DNA of 64,000 nucleotides. Origin: Arthrobacter sp. EpRS71 (GTDB taxonomy: Bacteria; Actinomycetota; Actinomycetes; Actinomycetales; Micrococcaceae). The stretch spans positions 1 through 64,000 of the forward strand of contig NZ_LNUV01000004.1 in NCBI RefSeq assembly GCF_001512285.1. The letters run 5' to 3'. The notes under the pieces are model-generated. The model was given only the letters and a program-made list of their open reading frames with translations. It had not been told where the DNA came from and did no database searches. Positions 44,121 through 53,116 of this stretch are shown piece by piece (within the stretch, counting starts at the first letter, position 1; every line of letters begins with the position of its first letter). Both the position numbers and the translations under genes were made by a program.

Positions 44121-45473
44121 ATGACTGATAAGTACACACAGCTCGTCAGCCAAGGACTGGGGAAGGACGTCGCCAAGAAGCTCGGCTTGCCTCAGCCCGT
44201 GGTGCTTCGACGTCACCATCCGGGTGCACCGCTCGTTACCGGTCCGGTTCTGGTCAGTGGCGACAGTGCAGGGGCAGACGACCTCGCCACCACCATGCTC
44301 GGATGGGGCTTGGACGTCCGACGCAACGCGCTGCCCAAGGAAAAGCTGGGGGCCATTATTCTGGTCCTTGATGCCGTCCAGCACCCGGCGGACCTGGGCA
44401 AACCCGTGCTTACCGCCGGTGCTTCCTTGCGGGACCTATCGCCCAACGCCCGTGTCATCACCATTTCCCGGACATCACAGTCAGCCCGGACCCCCGCCAC
44501 TGCTGCCGCACGGCAAGGCATTGACGGGTTGTTGCGCTCCCTTGCCAAGGAATTGCGGGCGGGCGCCACTGCCAACGGCATTCTCCTGGACGAGCACGAG
44601 GATGAGCACCTGGCAACAACCAGTCCATCAGCGCTGGGCGCCCTGAGGTTCTTCCTCTCGGGCCGATCCGCATACGTGGACGGACAGTTCCTCACCATCG
44701 GCTCAGCGTCAGGCAGCTTGCCGCACGACGCCGACAAGCCCCTCGCCGGCAAAGTGGCCGTTGTTACCGGCGCGGCCCGCGGGATCGGTGCTGCGATCGC
44801 CCGGACCCTGCACCGCGACGGAGCCAGGATCGTGGCCGTGGACATCCCGGCAGCCGGGGATCACTTGGCAGCTGTAGCCAACGAAGTACGCGGGACAGCC
44901 TTGCAGCTGGATATCAGCCGCGACGACGCAGGACACCGCATCATCGAACACGCAGTGGAACGCCATGGCCGGCTCGACATCGTGGTCCACAATGCAGGAA
45001 TCACCCGGGACAGGCTCCTGGCCAACATGGACGAGGGCCGCTGGCAGTCAGTCATCGCCGTCAACATCGCAGCTCAACTGCGAATCAACGAAGCTCTTTT
45101 GGCGTCGGAGCATTTCAAGGATTCGCCCCGCATTGTTTCAGTTGCTTCAACCAGCGGCATTGCCGGCAACAGGGGGCAAACCAACTACGGCGCATCCAAG
45201 GGCGGCGTCATCGGCATGGTGAGATCAACGGCCGCGCTGATGGAACCTTTCGGCGGGACCATCAACGCGGTAGCCCCGGGTTTCATTGAAACGGAGATGA
45301 CTGCCAAGATGCCCTTTGCCATCCGCGAGGCTGCCCGCAGGCTCAACTCCCTCAAGCAGGGCGGCCGGCCAGAGGACGTGGCCGAGGCCATCGCATTCCT
45401 ATCAAGTGACTCTGCCGGCGGGATCTCCGGAGAGGTATTGCGCGTATGCGGGCAACAACTGGTGGGGGCATGA
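44121..45473 (+). CDS. FabG4-like 3-oxoacyl reductase, two-domain SDR
   Basis: The 450-residue protein has an N-terminal flavodoxin-like half (residues 1-200), as in mycobacterial FabG4, and a C-terminal SDR half. The SDR half has TGAARGIGAAIA, HNAGITRD, SVASTSG and YGASKGG (Y-x3-K), so it is catalytically complete. It should reduce 3-ketoacyl-CoA or ACP, preferring NADH as FabG4 does. It is 10 bp after the thiolase gene and overlaps the MaoC gene by 4 bp, so the three probably act in sequence on acyl-CoA. Confidence 0.92.
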   Translation: MTDKYTQLVSQGLGKDVAKKLGLPQPVVLRRHHPGAPLVTGPVLVSGDSAGADDLATTMLGWGLDVRRNALPKEKLGAIILVLDAVQHPADLGKPVLTAGASLRDLSPNARVITISRTSQSARTPATAAARQGIDGLLRSLAKELRAGATANGILLDEHEDEHLATTSPSALGALRFFLSGRSAYVDGQFLTIGSASGSLPHDADKPLAGKVAVVTGAARGIGAAIARTLHRDGARIVAVDIPAAGDHLAAVANEVRGTALQLDISRDDAGHRIIEHAVERHGRLDIVVHNAGITRDRLLANMDEGRWQSVIAVNIAAQLRINEALLASEHFKDSPRIVSVASTSGIAGNRGQTNYGASKGGVIGMVRSTAALMEPFGGTINAVAPGFIETEMTAKMPFAIREAARRLNSLKQGGRPEDVAEAIAFLSSDSAGGISGEVLRVCGQQLVGA

Positions 45474-46396
45474 ACCATTCCCAAGCTGTTGTCCTGGGCG
45501 AGATGCCCTCTCTCTCCAAACTGTATGTCAATGCAGCGGCCTCGGCAGCCCGCCGTCGGCTCCTGGGAGCATCCAGTGGCAAGAAGCGGCTTCCCGCTGT
45601 CAGCCACGAAGTCAGGGGAGTGCGGGCCGACGTCGAAAATCTCACCGCCTACCAACATCTGGTAGGGGAGACAGCCAGCGATACCCTCCCCGCCGGCTAT
45701 GTGCATTCCCTGGCGTTTCCCGTGTCCATGAGCGTCATGAACCGCGAAGACTTTCCGCTGCCGCTTCTAGGCATGATCCATCTGAGAAACCGCATTGAAC
45801 AGCTGGTGCCCATTCAGTTCGACCAGGAACTGGACGTCCGATCCTGGGCGGAGAATCTTGCCGGGCACAGAGCCGGAACACAACTGGACGTAGTATCCGA
45901 AGTCCGGGCCGGTTCCAGCGAAGACCTGCTGTGGCGCGGGGTCTCCACCTACTTGGCCAAAGGCGTCTTCCTGCCAGGCATCGACAAGCCGGGCAGCCCT
46001 CACGGCGCCACAGGGGCCAGTGAATTTGTCCCGCCGGATCCCACCGCATTGTGGCAACTGAATCTGGATGCAGGCCGGAACTATGCCGCGGTTTCCGGGG
46101 ATTTTAATCCGATTCACCTGAGTGTCCTCTCGGCAAAGGCCCTCGGTTTGCGCGGCTCCATCGCCCATGGCATGTACCTGGCCTCGCGGGCGCTGGCCGA
46201 CGTCGGAGCCGTCAAAGCGGAATCGTTCGCCTGGAACGTTACTTTCGAAGCGCCAGTCTTCCTTCCAGCGCGCGTTGCCCTGGACATCACCACGGTGCAG
46301 GCGGACTCGGGAAACTGGGAACGTTCGGACTACGTCGCGTGGAATCCCCGCAGCGGCAGACGTCACTTCACCGGAACTGTGGCGGCTTTGACCTGA
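45470..46396 (+). CDS. MaoC-like hot-dog dehydratase
   Basis: The 308-residue protein has a double hot-dog layout. The C-terminal half carries the MaoC hydratase motif YAAVSGDFNPIHLS, followed by IAHGMYLASRAL; the N-terminal half lacks it. It should hydrate 2-enoyl-CoA or dehydrate 3-hydroxyacyl-CoA. Its start ATG at 45470 overlaps the preceding TGA as ATGA; an earlier in-frame ATG at 45446 is inside the reductase gene. It ends the TetR-controlled operon; a hairpin follows. Confidence 0.9.
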   Translation: MNHSQAVVLGEMPSLSKLYVNAAASAARRRLLGASSGKKRLPAVSHEVRGVRADVENLTAYQHLVGETASDTLPAGYVHSLAFPVSMSVMNREDFPLPLLGMIHLRNRIEQLVPIQFDQELDVRSWAENLAGHRAGTQLDVVSEVRAGSSEDLLWRGVSTYLAKGVFLPGIDKPGSPHGATGASEFVPPDPTALWQLNLDAGRNYAAVSGDFNPIHLSVLSAKALGLRGSIAHGMYLASRALADVGAVKAESFAWNVTFEAPVFLPARVALDITTVQADSGNWERSDYVAWNPRSGRRHFTGTVAALT

Positions 46397-46408
46397 GTCA
46401 GGGACGGA

Positions 46409-46444
46409 AATGGCGGCGACCACCATCGGGTGATCGCCGCCATT
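46409..46444 (+). terminator. Hairpin terminator after the MaoC gene
   Basis: Arms AATGGCGGCGA (46409-46419) and TCGCCGCCATT (46434-46444) are perfect complements with a 14-base loop that can pair further (CCACC/GGGTG). Only a weak T-rich tail (CCTCCTT) follows. Confidence 0.75.
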
Positions 46445-46546
46445 CCTCCTTAAGCACAGCTGAAGAAGCAGTGTTAACGACAACTGAAGAAACAGATGTG
46501 ACGAAGCTCGCACCGTGATGGACGACGTCAATCCATACAAACAAAA

Positions 46547-46578
46547 CAAGGCCCGAAATCCTTGGATTTCAGGCCTTG
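46547..46578 (-). terminator. Terminator of the tRNA-Leu gene
   Basis: On the minus strand the transcript forms a 15-base stem with one mismatch (CAAGGCCTGAAATCC pairing with GGATTTCGGGCCTTG) around a two-base loop, followed by TTTTGTTTG. It begins only a few bases after the tRNA 3' end. Confidence 0.88.
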
Positions 46579-46581
46579 CGA

Positions 46582-46667
46582 TGGTGCGCGGAGGGGGACT
46601 TGAACCCCCACCCCCTTTCGAGGACTAGCACCTCAAGCTAGCGCGTCTGCCATTCCGCCACCCGCGC
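46582..46667 (-). tRNA. tRNA-Leu (anticodon GAG)
   Basis: On the minus strand the sequence starts GCGCGGGTGGCGGAATGGC and ends CCCCCTCCGCGCA followed by an encoded CCA. The acceptor stem (GCGCGGG with complementary CCGCGC) and T-arm (GGGGGTTCAAGTCCCCC) are complete. The anticodon loop TTGAGGT gives GAG, reading CUC and CUU leucine codons. A variable arm of about 13 bases is consistent with class II tRNA-Leu. Confidence 0.97.
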
Positions 46668-46735
46668 AGGTGGTGTTCAGAAGATTGGTTTTTGCACCTT
46701 TCGGCGCTTCACTTTCCTCCGAAGCAGCGAGAAAA

Positions 46736-46764
46736 ACTCTAACACGGTTTCAGGTCGCTGAAAA
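46736..46764 (-). promoter_or_regulatory. Candidate promoter of tRNA-Leu
   Basis: On the minus strand TTTTCA (46764-46759) and TAGAGT (46741-46736) are 17 bases apart, about 70 bases before the tRNA. The match to -35/-10 consensus is modest. Confidence 0.35.
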
Positions 46765-46937
46765 ATCGGGACTGCTCCGGGCATCACGGCAGGTCCCCGG
46801 GCCTTCGCCGGAGTGCATCGTCCGGACGTAGGAGACCACTGATAGGTAGGCTGATGGACAAAGGGACGTCAGGCGCCGCGAAGACCGCAGCCCTCGTTCC
46901 CCCGGACCTGCAGCCCAGCCACGCTAGGAGAGTTTCC

Positions 46938-48242
46938 ATGTCTGTCATCCGCCCCGAAGACGAAGTTGTCCGGATCTGCCAGGAGCTCATCCGGATTGAC
47001 TCCTCTAACTTTGGCGACGACACCGGCCCGGGGGAGCGTGCAGCAGCAGAGTACACAGCCGGGCTGATCACCGAAGTGGGACTCGAAGCCGAGATCTTCG
47101 AGTCCGCTCCGGGCCGCGCGAACGTTGTCACCCGCATGGCCGGCGAGGATCCCTCGGCCGACGCTCTGGTGGTTCACGGGCACCTGGACGTTGTTCCTGC
47201 CCTTAAAGACCAATGGAGCGTTGATCCCTTCAGCGGCGAACTGAAAGACGGCCTGGTCTGGGGTCGCGGAGCCGTGGACATGAAGGACATGGACGCCATG
47301 ATCCTCTCAGTCATGCGCAACTTCGCCAGAACAGGGCGCAAGCCCAAGCGCGACATCATTTTTGCATTCTTCGCCGACGAAGAGGCAGGCGGCACCTACG
47401 GCGCGAGGTACGCCGTCGAGCACCGACGTGAACTTTTCGACGGCGCTACCGAAGCGATCTCGGAAGTAGGTGGCTTCTCCGCCACGATCGGTGGTCAGCG
47501 GACCTACCTGCTGCAGACCGCCGAGAAGGGGTTGTCATGGTTGCGTTTGGTTGCGCACGGACGCGCCGGCCACGGCTCACAGATCAATACTGACAACGCT
47601 GTCACCCGGTTGGCAGCAGCCGTCACGCGGATCGGGGAACACAAATGGCCCGTGGAACTGACACCCACCACCCGGCAGTTCCTGGACGGCGTCACTGAAC
47701 TGACCGGCGTCGAGTTCGACGCCGACAACCCGGACATCCTCCTGAAAGAGCTTGGAACTGTTGCCCGGTTCGTCGGTGCCACCCTGCAAAACACCTCCAA
47801 CCCCACGTTCCTGCGCTCCGGCTACAAGCACAACGTCATTCCGGAGTCGGCAGAGGCGTTCGTCGACTGCCGCACGCTCCCGGGCCAGCAGGAACTGGTG
47901 TTCGAGACCATCAAGGAACTCGCCGGCGAGGGCATCGAGATCAGCTACGTCAACAAGGATGTCTCATTGGAGGTGCCCTTTGCGGGGAACCTGGTGGATT
48001 CGATGATCGATGCACTGCACTCCGAAGACCCCGACGCCAAAGTCCTTCCCTACACCCTGTCAGGGGGCACCGACAATAAGTCGTTGAGCAAGATCGGAAT
48101 CACCGGCTACGGTTTCGCACCCCTGATGCTGCCCGAGGAGCTCGACTTCACGGGGATGTTCCACGGCGTTGACGAGCGTGTGCCCGCCGAGTCCCTCCAG
48201 TTCGGCGCCCGGGTCCTGAACACCCTTCTGAGCAATTACTAA
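46938..48242 (+). CDS. M20/M25/M40 family metallo-hydrolase
   Basis: The 434-residue protein has the M20 metal site: VHGHLDVVPA (His-x-Asp), GRGAVDMKDMDA (bridging Asp), ADEEAGG (catalytic Glu-Glu) and the late FHGVDERVP histidine. Family members are di-zinc peptidases, deacylases or deacetylases; the substrate here is unknown. The ATG at 46938 has an AGGAGAG site and was chosen over an earlier open frame. A conserved small DUF5703 gene lies further downstream, a neighbour often seen in actinobacteria. Confidence 0.93.
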   Translation: MSVIRPEDEVVRICQELIRIDSSNFGDDTGPGERAAAEYTAGLITEVGLEAEIFESAPGRANVVTRMAGEDPSADALVVHGHLDVVPALKDQWSVDPFSGELKDGLVWGRGAVDMKDMDAMILSVMRNFARTGRKPKRDIIFAFFADEEAGGTYGARYAVEHRRELFDGATEAISEVGGFSATIGGQRTYLLQTAEKGLSWLRLVAHGRAGHGSQINTDNAVTRLAAAVTRIGEHKWPVELTPTTRQFLDGVTELTGVEFDADNPDILLKELGTVARFVGATLQNTSNPTFLRSGYKHNVIPESAEAFVDCRTLPGQQELVFETIKELAGEGIEISYVNKDVSLEVPFAGNLVDSMIDALHSEDPDAKVLPYTLSGGTDNKSLSKIGITGYGFAPLMLPEELDFTGMFHGVDERVPAESLQFGARVLNTLLSNY

Positions 48243-48279
48243 CGGTTAAGCAACTACACAGCACAAGGAGGTCCCCGCC

Positions 48280-49440
48280 GTGAGTCCCGAAGAGATCCTT
48301 CCCGATGAACTGCTCGAACGGCTCCGCGGACGCGCCGCCGGCTACGACCACAATAACCAGTTCTTCCACGAAGACCTCGAAGAGCTGGCCGCCGCCGGTT
48401 ACCTGAAACTGTTCGTGCCGGAAGCCGACGGCGGTTTCGGGCTTGGGCTCGAATCGGTGGCTGCCTTGCAGCAACGTCTCGCCACAGCGGCGCCCGCCAC
48501 AGCGTTGGCCGTCAACATGCACCTGGTATGGACCGGCGTCGCGCAGGTCATGGCCGCGCGCGGGGACTCGTCCCTGGATTTCGTGGTGAAGGAGGCGGGG
48601 CAGGGCGAGGTCTTCGCTTTCGGTATTTCCGAGGCCGGCAACGATTCCATGCTGTTCGATTCCGGCACGCTTGCCGAGCCGCTGGCTGACGGAAGCTACC
48701 GCTTCACCGGCCGGAAAATCTTCACCAGCCTCTCCCGGGGCTGGACCCGGCTGGGGACGTTCGGCAAGGATGCTGACGCCCGGGACGGCGAGGGTGAACT
48801 GGTCTTTGGTTTTCTCCGGCGTGATGAGCCAGGCCACGAAACCCTGAGCGACTGGGACACCTTGGGAATGCGGGCCAGCGCGTCCAACACCACGCTCCTT
48901 CACGGAGCAGTGATCCCGCCCGAGCGGATCTTCCGCAAGCTACCCGTGGGACCGGGCAAGGATCTGCTGTTCTTCGCCATCTTCGCGTGTTTTGAGACCT
49001 TGCTCGCCGCCGTGTACACGGGAGTTGCCGAACGCGCGTTCACCCTTGCTGTGGCCAACGTCAAGCGCAGGGTTTCGGCAAAGCACGGGGGCCGGAGCTA
49101 CGCCCAGGACCCTGATATCCGCTGGAAGGTGGCCGATGCTGCCTTGGCGATGGACGGGATCTCTCCACAAATTTCTTCGCTGGCCCGGGACGTGGATAAC
49201 CTGGTGGACCACGGCGCACAGTGGTTCCCCAAACTTGTAGGACTCAAGTCCCGGGCTACGGAGAACGCACGCCACGTGGTGGACTTGGCGATCCGCGTCA
49301 CGGGAGGATCCAGTTACTTCCGTGGTTCTGAGATGGAGCGGCTGTACCGCGATGTCCTGGCAGGAATCTTCCACCCCTCCAACGACGAATCCGCCCATAA
49401 CACTGTGGCGAGTGCCTGGCTGGGACCTCTGGAGGATTAG
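48280..49440 (+). CDS. Acyl-CoA dehydrogenase family protein
   Basis: The 386-residue flavoprotein has an N-terminal helical domain, the FAD/substrate sheet domain (FAFGISEAGNDSMLFDSG, FTGRKIFTSLS) and the C-terminal four-helix domain ending in FRGSEMERLYRDV and HPSNDE. A catalytic Glu is not evident at the usual site, so it may use other substrates. The GTG at 48280 has an AAGGAGG site. It follows the M20 gene by 37 bp on the same strand and is convergent with DUF5703. Confidence 0.88.
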   Translation: MSPEEILPDELLERLRGRAAGYDHNNQFFHEDLEELAAAGYLKLFVPEADGGFGLGLESVAALQQRLATAAPATALAVNMHLVWTGVAQVMAARGDSSLDFVVKEAGQGEVFAFGISEAGNDSMLFDSGTLAEPLADGSYRFTGRKIFTSLSRGWTRLGTFGKDADARDGEGELVFGFLRRDEPGHETLSDWDTLGMRASASNTTLLHGAVIPPERIFRKLPVGPGKDLLFFAIFACFETLLAAVYTGVAERAFTLAVANVKRRVSAKHGGRSYAQDPDIRWKVADAALAMDGISPQISSLARDVDNLVDHGAQWFPKLVGLKSRATENARHVVDLAIRVTGGSSYFRGSEMERLYRDVLAGIFHPSNDESAHNTVASAWLGPLED

Positions 49441-49473
49441 CTGTTCCACGCCGGCCAGGTGGCGCCGGCGGGG

Positions 49474-49707
49474 TCAGACGGTTCGCTGGACGGAATAAAC
49501 CTTGCGGCGCAACCAGAAGCGCCGCCCGCCTCCAAGATAGAGCACACTGCGCTCGAGCTCCCACTTGCCGTATTCGGAATGTTCGGCGAGCCGGCGCCGG
49601 GCTTCCGGCAACGAATCGTCAGCGGCCACCGTCAGAACGAGGTACTCGTACTGACGTGCATAGTCTCTTTGGCGCTCAACGGAGCTGCCCGGAAATTGTT
49701 CTCTCAT
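49474..49707 (-). CDS. DUF5703 small protein
   Basis: The 77-residue protein contains RQYEYLVLTV, EARRRLAEHSEYGKWEL and the C-terminal RRFWLRRKV, matching the actinobacterial DUF5703 family. It is basic and has no membrane segment. The ATG at 49707 has a GAGAGGG site; an open frame runs 23 codons further upstream. It diverges from the 84-residue acidic protein. Function is unknown. Confidence 0.83.
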   Translation of the reverse strand: MREQFPGSSVERQRDYARQYEYLVLTVAADDSLPEARRRLAEHSEYGKWELERSVLYLGGGRRFWLRRKVYSVQRTV

Positions 49708-49746
49708 CCCTCTCCATTTTCGTCTTTTTCCGGCTAACGTGAAGTC

Positions 49747-50001
49747 ATGAGCATCGATCCGCGTGTCGCGCTTCAATCACTGACCGCCGCCCTGGAAGAA
49801 CATCTGGCTGCCGCATCGGCCCGACGAGGGGAAGGTGACCCCAACGTCGAGGCGGCATTCTTCGCCGTCGCTGATGCCTTCGAAGTATACGAAGATGCGC
49901 TCTACGAGGCCTTCTCCGAGGTTACTCCGCTGCAAGTTTTCGATGACGAGGAAGAGGAAGACGACGTCCTGGACGAAGATTTGGAAATCGTGGAGGACTG
50001 A
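49747..50001 (+). CDS. Small acidic protein, function unknown
   Basis: The 84-residue protein has two predicted helices (ALQSLTAALEEHLAAASARR and EAAFFAVADAFEVYEDALYEAF) and a very acidic tail with runs of Glu and Asp (EEEEDDVLDEDLEIVED). It resembles a conserved actinobacterial family sometimes called primosomal protein, with no evidence for that role. A strong terminator follows. Confidence 0.8.
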   Translation: MSIDPRVALQSLTAALEEHLAAASARRGEGDPNVEAAFFAVADAFEVYEDALYEAFSEVTPLQVFDDEEEEDDVLDEDLEIVED

Positions 50002-50011
50002 ACACCTGATG

Positions 50012-50037
50012 AACCGGCCACCCTGGGGTGGCCGGTT
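50012..50037 (+). terminator. Rho-independent terminator
   Basis: Arms AACCGGCCACCC and GGGTGGCCGGTT pair around TG (the loop opens further), followed by a run of T residues. It is one of the best terminators in the window and insulates the polysaccharide cluster from upstream transcription. Confidence 0.95.
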
Positions 50038-50145
50038 TTTTTGTGCCCTTTCTCCGGCAAAACATGTGCCGTTTCCAGCCCGTAACTCTGCTCTTTTTCC
50101 CCCGGGGACAGGTACAAAAACACGTAGTCCCGCAGCCGCCGGCTA

Positions 50146-50213
50146 GGTACTCGCACGTAGGGGTGATGGGTAATCCTGTGCAAATTTGAGTACCGACTAC
50201 TGGTGCGCCACCA
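50146..50213. promoter_or_regulatory. Nested inverted repeats upstream of the polysaccharide cluster
   Basis: GGTACTC (50146-50152) and GAGTACC (50188-50194) enclose a second pair GCAC (50153-50156) and GTGC (50178-50181). A third small palindrome, TGGTG-CGC-CACCA, is at 50201-50213. The block ends 56 bp before the first gene of the cluster and could be an operator or an RNA leader structure. Confidence 0.45.
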
Positions 50214-50269
50214 GAGCGTCGCCGGTTCACTGATGAGTAGGCAATGACAGGTCTGCAAAGAAGGCTGAC

Positions 50270-51949
50270 ATGGTGAAAGTTCCAGTCTTGCGTACGGGCA
50301 AGGTAGCAGCACCCCAGGGTGCGGACCATGCCTCAACGCAGTCAGTCTTTCCAGCAAAAACTGCCATCGTCGACGTCAATCCGCCGGCGTCTCCCTGGAT
50401 TGACAAGTCCGTTGCTGCACAACGGGCTGAAAAGGCGGGACTGGCGGCACCAAGGTCAGAGGTAACCCTGGACTTCGTGCCGCCAGTCACCCGCAAGGCT
50501 CCTCGGACCGCGCCCGCCCGCCGTGGCCGCTCCGATTGGACGCACTCACTGACCAACAGTCTCCGCATGACGGACACTGCCCTGGTAGCCGCCGCGGTCT
50601 TCGCGGGCTTTGTTCTCAACACCGACGGACTGTCCTTGTCGGCTGAAAGTCCTGGTTACACACGCCATGTGGTGATGGGCTTGATACTGGGGCTCCTCTG
50701 GTTGGGGTCACTGGAGGTCTACCGCACCCGGGATCCCAAAGTCCTCGGCGTTGGGCCGGAGGAGTACAAGCGTGTCCTGTCAGCCAGTTTCCGCGTCTTT
50801 GGATTCCTGGGCATTGTGGCCGTGGTGTTCCGGCTTGATGCGGTCAGTTCATTCGTGCTCGTCTCCTTGCCACTTGGCTTGGTGGCGCTGACCGGCAGCC
50901 GATGGAGTTTCCGCCGGTGGTTGAGCCACGAAAAGTCCCGTGGCCGCTGTCTTTCCCGCGCGATTGTGGTGGGTGAACCCCAAGACGTCCGGTATGTCAT
51001 CAAGCAGATCAATCGAAAGTCAGGCACCGCTTACCACATCCTGGGAGCGTGCCTCCCGGGCGCCCGGCGTGGTGCAGTCCTGAAGGTTGACCACCTTCGT
51101 GTTCCTGTCCTGTCATCGATCTACGGCATTGCCGGGACTGTCCGGCATACAGGAGCCAATGCAGTGATTGTGGCCGGCCCTGTGCCCGGGGGAAACCAGT
51201 TCATTCAAGAGCTGGGCTGGCGGCTGGAGGAGAACGCGGCCGAACTTGTCCTTGCAGCCGCCCTGACCAACGTTGCCGGCCCCCGAATCCACTGGCGACC
51301 GGTTGAGGGACTTCCTTTGATGCACGTGGACATTCCGCACTACTCCGGGGGGAAGCACACGCTTAAGCGGTTGATGGACCTTACTGTCTCAGCGTCGGCA
51401 TTGCTGATCCTGTCACCGATCCTGCTGCTCCTCGCCGCCATAGTTCACTACGACAGCCCCGGCCCCGTACTTTTCAGGCAGGAACGGGTTGGCCGGAGAG
51501 GAACCACCTTCCACATGCTGAAGTTCCGTTCCATGGTGGTGGACGCCGAATCCCGCCTGGAGGAGCTCAACACCCAGGATGAGGGCGCGGGCGTCCTTTT
51601 CAAGATCCGCGGGGACCCACGGATCACCCGATGCGGACGCTGGATGCGCAAGTACTCCCTTGATGAGCTTCCCCAGTTCTGGAACGTCCTGGTGGGCAAT
51701 ATGAGCCTGGTGGGCCCGCGTCCGCCGCTGGCTCGGGAAGTCAGCGGCTACGAACGTCACACGCATCGAAGACTCCTCATCAAACCCGGCATCACCGGGC
51801 TATGGCAGATCAATGGAAGATCCGACCTGCCATGGGACGAAGCCGTTCGGCTGGATCTCTACTACGTGGAGAACTGGTCCATTGCTGGAGACCTCATGAT
51901 CATGTGGCGGACTTTCAGGGCAATGATCCAACCGACCGGAGCCTACTAG
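50270..51949 (+). CDS. Polyprenyl-phosphate sugar phosphotransferase (WbaP/EpsL-like priming enzyme)
   Basis: This enzyme transfers a sugar phosphate to undecaprenyl phosphate, starting repeat-unit assembly. The 559-residue protein has a long cytoplasmic N-terminus (about 95 residues), four or five helices (about 100-215), a CoA-binding-like domain, a membrane-associated helix (about 375-395) and the catalytic bacterial sugar transferase domain: DSPGPVLFRQERVGRRG, FHMLKFRSMV, SLDELPQFWNVL, VGPRPPLAREV and KPGITGLWQ. It is the first gene of the cluster. Confidence 0.95.
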   Translation: MVKVPVLRTGKVAAPQGADHASTQSVFPAKTAIVDVNPPASPWIDKSVAAQRAEKAGLAAPRSEVTLDFVPPVTRKAPRTAPARRGRSDWTHSLTNSLRMTDTALVAAAVFAGFVLNTDGLSLSAESPGYTRHVVMGLILGLLWLGSLEVYRTRDPKVLGVGPEEYKRVLSASFRVFGFLGIVAVVFRLDAVSSFVLVSLPLGLVALTGSRWSFRRWLSHEKSRGRCLSRAIVVGEPQDVRYVIKQINRKSGTAYHILGACLPGARRGAVLKVDHLRVPVLSSIYGIAGTVRHTGANAVIVAGPVPGGNQFIQELGWRLEENAAELVLAAALTNVAGPRIHWRPVEGLPLMHVDIPHYSGGKHTLKRLMDLTVSASALLILSPILLLLAAIVHYDSPGPVLFRQERVGRRGTTFHMLKFRSMVVDAESRLEELNTQDEGAGVLFKIRGDPRITRCGRWMRKYSLDELPQFWNVLVGNMSLVGPRPPLAREVSGYERHTHRRLLIKPGITGLWQINGRSDLPWDEAVRLDLYYVENWSIAGDLMIMWRTFRAMIQPTGAY

Positions 51950-52006
51950 CGAAGAGCTGAAGCACACCCAACGAATCGGATTGTCATCACAGAAGCAGAG
52001 CGGGAA

Positions 52007-53116
52007 ATGACCATACGAACCATTCCATCAGGACAACTGAACGGCCACGGGCTACTGCCCAGGCTCCGCATCGCCGTGGTGGGAGCGGGGTATTGGGGCC
52101 CCAATCTTGCCCGGAACCTCAAAGCCAGCCCGGACTGGGATCTCGTTGCCATCTGCGACCTCGACGTCGAGCGGGGCCTGAAGCTCGCCGAGACAGTCGG
52201 CGGGGTGGCCGTCGTCGAATCCTTGGACGAGCTTCTGGACACCTACAACCTGGACGCCATAGCGGTCGCGACACCGGCCCATACCCACCATGGGGTGGTG
52301 ATGACGGCCCTGCGGGCAGGCAAACACGTGCTGGTGGAGAAACCGTTGGCTGACAGCCGAACCAAAGGCCTGGAGATGGTGGAAGAAGCAAAGGCCAGGG
52401 GATTGGTGCTCATGGCGGACCATACTTACTGCTTCACTCCTGCTGTCCTCAAGATCCAGGAACTGGTAGCGGACGGCGCACTGGGCGACATTCTTTATGT
52501 CGACTCCGTCCGCATCAACCTTGGCCTGGTCCAACCGGACGTCAACGTCTTCTGGGACCTGGCCCCGCACGACCTGTCCATCCTGGACTTCGTCCTCCCC
52601 GGCGGCCTGCACCCCACGGAAATATCCGCCCACGGGGCGGACCCCCTGGGCACCGGTAGGGACTGCGTTGGACACCTCACGTTCGGCCTGCCCAACGATG
52701 CCATGGTCCATATTCATGTGAACTGGCTCAGCCCCACCAAAATCAGGCAAATGATCATCGGCGGGTCCAAGAGGACCTTGGTATGGGACGACCTGAATCC
52801 CCAGCAGCGCCTGAGCGTGTATGACCGTGGCGTGAGCCTGGAGCATCAGCCCCGCTCTGCCGCCGACAAGCAGACCTCAGCCATCTCCTACCGGCTAGGG
52901 GACACCTGGTCACCGGCCCTGCAGGAACGTGAGCCATTGGGCCAGGTGGTCAGCGAACTTGCCTCCTCAATCCGTAACCGGACCACGCCACGGACCAGCG
53001 GTGAGTCCGGGCTCCGGGTCTTGTCGGTCCTCGAAGCCGTCACCCGAAGCCTGAGTACAGACGGACAATCCACCATTGTGGCCGGGAATGAAGTCTCCCT
53101 CCAGGTTGCACGATGA
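52007..53116 (+). CDS. Gfo/Idh/MocA family sugar oxidoreductase
   Basis: The 369-residue enzyme has the N-terminal NAD-binding GAGYWGPNLARNL, the EKPLAD motif with the catalytic lysine, and a C-terminal substrate domain with WDLAPHDLSILDF. It probably oxidises a nucleotide sugar (for instance at C3) to a keto sugar, as WbpB/WlbA do. It comes 57 bp after the sugar transferase gene and overlaps the epimerase gene by 4 bp. Confidence 0.93.
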   Translation: MTIRTIPSGQLNGHGLLPRLRIAVVGAGYWGPNLARNLKASPDWDLVAICDLDVERGLKLAETVGGVAVVESLDELLDTYNLDAIAVATPAHTHHGVVMTALRAGKHVLVEKPLADSRTKGLEMVEEAKARGLVLMADHTYCFTPAVLKIQELVADGALGDILYVDSVRINLGLVQPDVNVFWDLAPHDLSILDFVLPGGLHPTEISAHGADPLGTGRDCVGHLTFGLPNDAMVHIHVNWLSPTKIRQMIIGGSKRTLVWDDLNPQQRLSVYDRGVSLEHQPRSAADKQTSAISYRLGDTWSPALQEREPLGQVVSELASSIRNRTTPRTSGESGLRVLSVLEAVTRSLSTDGQSTIVAGNEVSLQVAR

